DNA of 64,000 nucleotides from the NCBI RefSeq assembly GCF_963678975.1, contig NC_089280.1:15017280-15081279 (forward strand). The letters run 5' to 3'. Positions 58,001-64,000 of this stretch are shown in pieces. The position numbers and the translations under genes are program-made. The stretch's first letter is position 1. Every line of letters starts with the position of its first letter. This stretch comes from Dysidea avara. Its lineage: Eukaryota > Porifera > Demospongiae > Dictyoceratida > Dysideidae. The notes under the pieces were generated by a model. The model made no database searches, was not told the origin of the DNA, and worked only from the letters and a program-made list of their open reading frames with translations.

Positions 58001-59703
58001 CTTTCATATCTCTTGGTAGTGGTTTAAAATACTGCAGGACCGATTTCAATAACACAACATGGTCTCATCATGTGATTGCTAAAAAAATTGGTGGGAAAAA
58101 CCAGAGATGGACTGATACCACTTTTTACCGATACTTCCAATACAAGTATTTGAACTGAAATTATCTGCTGATACCGATTCCAATACAAAGCATTGAAGCC
58201 TAGACAAGTTTATTATAGAAATTTTACTGTTGTGATACATAGCTAGCTATTAAAATATCATGGTAATTTTTCAGTTTGATTGATCTCAGTTCAATGAAGT
58301 TTCAAAATATTCATTGTCTAAACATTTTGTGGATTACTAACTTCTTGATTTGAGGTAGTTTTCTTGTAAGTTTATTGATTAGGTAATTAATTGCATGGGT
58401 GGCCGATAATTCTACAGTTTGTTACAGCCTTGCAACCAAACCTTTTCATGAAAAAGCAAACCAAGTAGTCATAAACTTATTCTTTGAGAAACAACTGCAC
58501 TGTCATTTAATTACAAAGGATTCACATGCTCTAATATATTAGAATACATATGGAGCAATTGTAGCAATACTTGGTAAAGAGTAACAAAGGCTTTTTTCAC
58601 TACTTTGCTAGCCCAACTAAGTTATTTGCTACTGGAAACTTAGCTAGAGATGGTGTAATAAAAGTGGTAAGTATCTACTGGTGGTATCTGTACCTCATAT
58701 TTAGGCCACTCCAGATAAGACTGTAGTTTCCCGTCCTGATGTTTTCATTATTCGGTGCGGGCGGAAGGCTTATTATCATTACTCATTTTTAAAGATGTGA
58801 CTGCTCTATTAGAGTATCTTGATCTTGAGAGGATTTCAAGGTCTGGCTTCTTTGCAAGCTAGCAACCAACAGAACCGTTCATTTTTAGGTTTCATTGTGC
58901 TTTTTAGCAATGCAAAAGAAAAGGCTTCATGAGAAGTTTCTAGAAAGCAGCACAGGATGTGGTTTGGGAAAATAATGACTATAATGACATGCAATGCGGG
59001 TGCCCAGACGTGATGCCAATACCGATCTGATCTGATATCACTGGTGTCAGCATCGATACCAATACTGGTATCAGTCCACCTTTAGGAAAAACTGCGGCAA
59101 TTGAAATGCTATTCACCAAAGATTTTTACTGCAAGTTTTTACTACATGGTATACACAATGCCACTGACTTAGGTGTATGGTCACATGCATTCTACGTGCA
59201 CAACATCACACCCAACTACGGTATGAACATGATGCAGTACTTATATGGTAGTCGTGGTGACGTAACTTCCTGCTTTCATTGATCCTAGATGATACTTAGC
59301 AATGGCTTCAATCATAAATGCATAGCACTGAGCAAAAGGATCAATTATGTAATATTTACTGTATGCAGAGATAAAAGGCTCAAAATTATTGATGATGGCT
59401 CTCAACTTTAGTGTTCATGTGCATGATAGAATGGTAGTGACGGCTAAAACATAAGCCAAACATGTTGATGTTGACCTCACATTCCTTGTGTAATCCCAGT
59501 GATTTGAGGAAAATTGCATTACACAGGGGTATATGTACACTGTACATGTGTACATGTACTTACAGGATATCTACTAGGCTTTCTATTTCTGACTGGAGTT
59601 GAATCAAAGAAATTATCTGCATAGTCCTTATTATTTGCTCTCAGAACATCTCTAATTTCATTCTTTCTTTTTATTGCTGTAGTTGAATGCAGCTTTCTTC
59701 TAC
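52056..59703 (-). CDS. unrecognised gene C, last three exons
   Basis: Three minus-strand exons join in phase: 59703-59564 (140 bp), 56467-56310 (158 bp) and 52281-52056 (226 bp with the stop). All have consensus borders: TTTTAG acceptor and CCT|GTAAGT donor; TATAG acceptor and AAAAG|GTATGC donor; TGTAG acceptor. The split codon AG|G gives Arg at the last junction. The visible 173 residues run from RRKLHSTTAIKRKNEIRDVL through RNRKPSRYPVTDVLVEDPSV and a Ser/Pro segment to a basic block (RMQKLRRCRRHVTR) and an acidic end (SSDNDEYFSDTED). The basic-then-acidic, low-complexity character suggests a nuclear protein tail; this is inference. No domain is recognised. The gene is 5'-incomplete here: earlier exons lie beyond 59703, possibly past the BEL element. 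Its introns of 4.0 and 3.1 kb hold the palindromic repeats and MITEs. Confidence 0.55.
53784..54120 (+). repeat. two-copy tandem repeat (about 157 bp)
   Basis: ATCATACAGTAC...GGGACCACAAAGGAGTAGG...CCTGACGACAATCAGGCAG occurs at 53784-53938 and 53940-54110. A related block lies at about 57070-57200. Confidence 0.75.
54121..55063 (+). mobile_element. repeat unit 1 with a 310-bp palindrome
   Basis: Starts CGGAATTTTCTAGTGACTGA. Shares with unit 2 the run AATGCCTTCAGACAAGC...ATAATGGCTAAGGCTA. Contains two tandem copies of a roughly 155-bp block (CGAACAGTTCTTGATTCA..GTAACGGGTTGAACATAG) and ends in a palindrome (54755-55058). The palindrome arms carry AACTAGAGTAGGGACCATA, AAAAAGTACTGAAACAAGCT and CACAGTAGGGATAT. 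No ORF. The class of element is unknown. Confidence 0.75.
55064..56210 (+). mobile_element. repeat unit 2 with a palindrome split by a MITE
   Basis: Starts GGAATTTTCTACTGACTGA and repeats unit 1 in order, without the 155-bp doublet. Its palindrome (about 55750-56210) has the same arms as unit 1 and contains an inserted MITE at 55913-56126. Confidence 0.75.
55913..56126. mobile_element. Tc1/mariner-type MITE, TA target
   Basis: The inverted ends are CCGTACGCAAGGAAATTTTA and the complement of CCGTACGCAAGGAAATTTTG, flanked by TA (55911-55912, 56127-56128). The sibling palindrome has the uninterrupted site GGGATATAACACTTCTTG (54945-54962), so the insertion is proven by an empty site in the same window. 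The 214-bp interior is AT-rich with further inverted symmetry (TTGACGAATTT). Confidence 0.88.
57050..57745 (+). repeat. diverged relative of the 53784-55063 repeat
   Basis: It begins CATCATACAGTATGGTAGTA and includes GGCAGTATTGGTTA, a GCGCGGGTTCACCAGTCATAAT block (57497-57519) and an imperfect palindrome 57555-57705 (AGGGAAAAGTTCAATTAGGG with its complement). Same order as unit 1 but strongly diverged. Confidence 0.55.
58102..59084. mobile_element. 983-bp hAT-type MITE in intron of gene C
   Basis: The inverted ends are CAGAGATGGACTGATACCA and TGGTATCAGTCCACCTTTA. A perfect 8-bp duplication GGAAAAAC flanks it (58094-58101, 59085-59092). Subterminal CCGATAC/GATACCAATAC repeats follow. It holds one minus-strand copy of the ACTCTAATAGAGCAGTCA motif (58798-58822). 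Confidence 0.85.
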
Positions 59704-60199
59704 CTAAAACAAGATAACAAGATTACATGTACACTGTTTCACATTGGCATATAACAACCAACACTTTGCTACAGTGTATTTTGTTTGCTTCTGCACCTAC
59801 ATACAACATAAATTTTGTGGAATTCTTGGCTACGTTTTAGCCTTGAAAATTTATGATTATCAGGATTCACTCTATGATAACTACACAATGGGACGCTAGT
59901 TTCATGTCGTGTTTTTTGGTAGGAAATCACTGTAACTGATGTTTATAGATTATCTTTATGTTTGTTGCATTAGATTAGGTTTGTCATAGTTACTTATTAT
60001 TATGTTTGTACAAGTGATCCTTGTGTGCATTATATAGAAGCTTTTCCGCCTCGTGTGTACAACGTGACAAGAGTCAAGTGGCTTTCTTCGAGTGTTCCAG
60101 CCAACAGAAACTGGTAACTGTGAGACCAGTATTGTGATCAAGTGGAATCAGCGAGTAACCTACCCACAAGTGAAGATACCCCTGTGACCAGTGGTCCAC

Positions 60200-63100
60200 A
60201 AGATCAACTATTGAGTAGTGATAGAGCTGAACAGACTGAAGCATCTCTGGGGTATGTTAATCATTTACTGGTGTCTCCCAGAATGTCAGCTGCCTCCCTA
60301 AGTTAACACTACCCATATTTGTAGGTGACCCGTTGAAGTGGCAGACATTTTGGGACTCTTTTGACTTAGCAGTGCATTCAAACAATCTGTTAACCAATGA
60401 ATGTTCAGAAGTTTAATTATCTGAGGGCACACCTTGAAGGTGAAGCTGCTAGAGCAATTGCTGGGTTTCCTTTAACAAGTGTTAATTACCATCAGTCATT
60501 AGATGTCTTGAGAAACAGATTTGGTGACCAACAGAGAATTGTAAATGCACACATGCACTCTCTTACCAAATGCTCACAAATACATTACAAGTTTGAGAAC
60601 CATTTATGTCATTGAGAATCACGTGCATGGGCTGGAAGCTTTGGGACAATCAATGGAGTCCTTCTACTGGTTCCAATGGTACTGGGGAAACTTCCAGCTG
60701 AGGTGCGGAAGAACTTATCCAGAGAACACAGCAATCTAGAGGGACACTTGACCAGTTACGAGACTCTATTGTGAAAGAGATCTAAGTCCTTGAAGCCGAT
60801 GCCTTTGTTCTACTACCACAACTCAACAATCATCACCGTTTCACTGCTTCCTTTCACACAGGGGCCATGAGCAGAACTGAACAATGGAAACCACCAAAGT
60901 GTGTATTTAGTAAGGGATCACACCAAACCACCCAGTACGACACTATTCCAGACCAAGCTAAACGTATGGACATCGTCAAACGGGAGAAGTTATGTTTTGA
61001 CTGCTGTGGTCACCACAGAGTCAGTCAGTGTCAGTCAAAGGGCCGCTGTAAACATTGCAAGGAGTGACACCACACTAGTTTGTACCTAACCCTCAGACTC
61101 CAAACAGTGATAGTACTCAGAAATCATCTTCAGAACAGTCAACTCCTCCCACTCAAACTGCACAGAATCTAATTAACACTGCTTTGTCACACCCTCTAGA
61201 TCTACCAACTAAGGTATGCTCTGAAGACTGCTGTTGCCACGGTAAGAGCATTCTACACAAGAACACTTTGTTAGATGAGGGAGCACAACACTCATTCATT
61301 ACACAAGGCCTGGCTGATAGTTTGTACCTCAACCTGCAAAGAAGAGAATGTATTGTCATTGCTGCATTTGGAGCCTTCAACCAGACCTACCTAGTTGCTA
61401 CAATCCATCTAGAGATTACTGATGGAACCGAGATTTCCATATCCATTATCACTCCCAGAATTGCTCAGCCGCTCTGTAATATTCTATTTGCCATATTTGA
61501 AGGACTTACATTTAAATCATGCAATCTCAAACAACAAGGAAAAATTAACATTTCAATGTTTATTGGAGCTGACACCTATTGGTCCATTGTACAAGAAACT
61601 GTGATTCAAGGACTAGGCCCCACTGCTGTTCAATCCAAACTTGGACATTCACTTTCAGGACCACTACACAATTACACCACCTCTATGACATCTAGTGTCC
61701 TTCACTTTAGTTTTGTACATCATTGTACGACTCCTCTGATGATACCCCTAGTGGAGATGTGTGGGAATCTGACCTTGGGCCAAACAAACAGAGTACCTTC
61801 ATGACTCAGTAACACATCACTGTAATATTCTATCTGCCATATTTGAAGGACTTACATTTAAATCATGCAATTTCAAACAACAAGGAAAAATTAACATTTC
61901 AATGCTTATATTGGAGCTGACATCTATTGGTCCATTGTACAAGAAACTGTGATTCAAGGACTAGGCCCCACTGCTGTTCAATCCAAACTTGGACATTCAC
62001 TTTCAGGACCACTACACAATTACACCACCTCTATGACATCTAGTGTCTTTCACTTTAGTTCTGTACATCATTGTACGACTCCTCTGATGATACCTCTAGT
62101 GGAGATGTGTGGGAATCTGACCTTGGGCCAAACAAACAGAGTACATTCATGACTCAGTAACACATCAGAGTGCTGCTATCTAGTGAAGTTTCCATGGAAA
62201 CCCAACCACCGTGTATTGACTAACAACAAATCCACCTGTGAGCGACGGGCACGGTCACTCACTTGTAAACTAATGAACAGTACACTGACATGCTTAAGGT
62301 ATAATACAGGAATAGTTCAAACGTGATTTCATCGAGAAGGTATCTGACTCAGAATTATCTAAGCCCTGCCGTTAGATACCACACCATGGAGTACACAAGG
62401 ATTCAACAACAACTCTCCTCAGGATAGTGTATGACTGCAGCAGCCATGAAGCTAAGCATTTGGCCAGTCTCAATGCTTGTCTGGAACCAGGTGCTCCATT
62501 TCACCAACAGCTCCCTGCTATCCTCCCCTGTTTCCGTTCTCACAAGTTTTGTATCAGTGCTAACATTGAGAAGGCATTTCTACATGTCCAGTTACATTAC
62601 AAAGATTGTTTTATCCGTTTCCTCTGGCTATGCTGTCCTGGTGATCCTGAGAGTCAACTTCAAATGTACTGCTTCAGAGTTGTCCTGTTTGGTTCAGCCA
62701 GTTCTCCATTTATGCTGTACACTGCTCCCCACTGCCATTTAACACAGTGTAGTTCTACAATTTCCAAGGAAGAATCTCTATGTGGACAACATTTTGTTAG
62801 GGTGATCCACTGGAGAAGAGTTGGTAGTATACTACAGGGAAGCCAGAGCAATCCTATCTGAAGATTTCAATTTAAGGAGCTGGGCATCTAACAGCACACA
62901 GTTATGTAATTCAGCAAAGTTACTGATGGCTGTAAACAGTTCAACACCCTTGGATTAGTGTGGAACACTGCTAATGATAACTTGTCACTTGCTCAGAAAG
63001 TTTTCTCTATGGACCATTCTTTGGCCACAAAGCGTGAAGTACTGCAGCAATCCTCAAAGGTTTTCAACCCGTTGGGCTTCACATCCCCAGTTACTGTTAG

Positions 63101-64000
63101 AGCCATGTTACTGCTACAACAGCTATGGCAGAAGAAGTTACCATGGGACAATCCACTTCCACTAGAACATCAGCAGTTATGGCAAACCATTTTACATGAT
63201 CTTTAGCAATTGCACACTATTTCTATTCCTAGATGCTACTGGAAAAATGGCTAAAGTACAGATGCTCCAGTTGAACTTCACATATTATGTGATGCTAGCA
63301 TCAGGGCTTCATACTTTTGTCAAGGGAATGGAACAGCCTTCGTGATTTCCAGGAATAGGGTAGCCCCACTGAAGCAGCTAACTTTACCCAGGCTAGAACT
63401 AATGGGTGCCACTATCGCAGCACAGCTGTTTACTTTGATCAGTTCCTCAATCCAATGCAATATTGAATCAATCTACATGTGGTGTGACAGCCAAATTGTA
63501 CTCCATTGGCTCAACAGTGACAAGAAGCTGAAGCAGTTTGTCTCGAATCGTGTAGCAGCAATCACCAAGGTCTGTCCTGTTCAATGATGGGGTTACTTCC
63601 TATCTGCAGATAATCCCACTGGCTTGTTGACTACAGGCATTTCACTACCTTCCTTACAAGCATCTAAGATTTGGGCACATGGACCAGAGTGGATCATACA
63701 TGAACAACATAGACCGACATGGGAGTCCCAATGAGATATTACATGTCCAAATTTCTGTTGCAGAAGCTGAGGTACTGCCACCCGATTAGGTGAAGAAACT
63801 TGTGAAGATAACAAATACACCCTACTGTGGCAACTATTCTTGACATAAAAAGGTACGGCACACTATCTAAGCTGTTGTATGTGACCTCATATGTACCACG
63901 ATTCATTGAATGTATTAAATCATGTGACACAGGGCCAATTACAGCCAGTGAACTTTGCAAGGCACAGATGATGTGGATTCAAAGTCAACCTACTTGAAGG
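60200..64000 (+). pseudogene. BEL/Pao retrotransposon polyprotein, decayed, runs off the window
   Basis: In order: a DUF1759-like Gag (LPIFVGDPLKWQTFWDSFDL, about 60310-60380; LRAHLEGEAARAIAGFPL, 60420-60475); a zinc-knuckle block (CFDCCGHHRVSQCQSKGRCKHC, 60995-61060); a Pao-type aspartic protease region (LLDEGAQHSFITQGLADSL, 61268-61325); RT (ISANIEKAFLHVQLHYKDCF, about 62550-62610, and YVDN at about 62783 where YVDD is expected); then the Pao domain (SSKVFNPLGFTSPVTVRAML, 63050-63110) and RNase H (LTLPRLELMGA, MWCDSQIVLHWLNSDKK, 63380-63525). Many stops and frameshifts interrupt it. The 5' LTR could not be delimited and the 3' end lies outside. A 346-bp tandem duplication disrupts the protease-RT interval. 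Confidence 0.85.
61475..62166 (+). repeat. 346-bp tandem duplication inside the BEL element
   Basis: 61475-61820 and 61821-62166 both begin TGTAATATTCTAT and end AACACATCA. They differ by about a dozen substitutions and small indels. The duplication repeats part of the protease-RT linker. Confidence 0.92.

Noticed and set aside
59956..60141. an earlier exon of gene C
   Set aside because: A good acceptor (TCTCACAG) exists, but no usable donor was found and the sequence lies next to the BEL element, possibly in its leader.

Overview
The window is AT-rich metazoan DNA. The genes are split by many short introns with GT-AG borders, and most of the remaining sequence is transposable elements. The invertebrate host is probably a sponge; that is a guess from overall character, not a proof. 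No rRNA, CRISPR array or bacterial-type operon is visible.

Layout. 1-3956: a decayed ISL2EU-type DNA transposon (214-3554) carrying two convergent broken genes, a SWIM/YqaJ/PHD protein and a THAP/DDE transposase. Two weak exon candidates of an unknown minus-strand gene flank it. 4217-15574 (minus): gene A, a complete carnitine O-acetyltransferase-like gene of 13 coding exons (630 aa). Its 8.3-kb intron holds a decayed short-LTR Ty3/Gypsy element with a nested hAT-type MITE, a large foldback and other MITEs. 15605-24890: intergenic DNA with a MITE, a non-autonomous Helitron, a 127-bp tandem repeat and further MITEs. 24891-38265 (minus): gene B, a paralogue of gene A with the same 13-exon structure (626 aa). 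Its large introns hold MITEs, a minisatellite and duplicated repeats. 38566-47222: two copies of an element family with 5-bp target duplications; the second is split by a nearly full-length Ty3/Gypsy retrotransposon (40310-46862). 48399-49044: a hAT-type MITE carrying a tRNA-like sequence. 49329-49574 (plus): a small intronless COA3-like gene. 52056-59703 (minus): the last three exons of an unrecognised gene C, whose introns are full of palindromic repeats and MITEs. 60200-64000 (plus): a decayed BEL/Pao retrotransposon running off the window.

How the genes relate. Genes A and B are tandem duplicates in the same orientation. Ten of the thirteen coding exons have equal length, all intron phases agree, and both proteins end in a peroxisomal PTS1 tripeptide (AKL and SKL). 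Both keep the catalytic His, the STS motif and the Arg that binds the carnitine carboxylate. Both have lost the residues that restrict mammalian CrAT to short acyl chains. COA3 is a mitochondrial inner-membrane assembly factor, so the recognisable host genes concern acyl or respiratory metabolism, but nothing shows that they are co-regulated.

The most distinctive unexplained signal is a roughly 20-bp motif (core ACTCTAATAGAACAGTC), usually as a close tandem pair, that recurs at about ten places inside or beside several unrelated MITE families.
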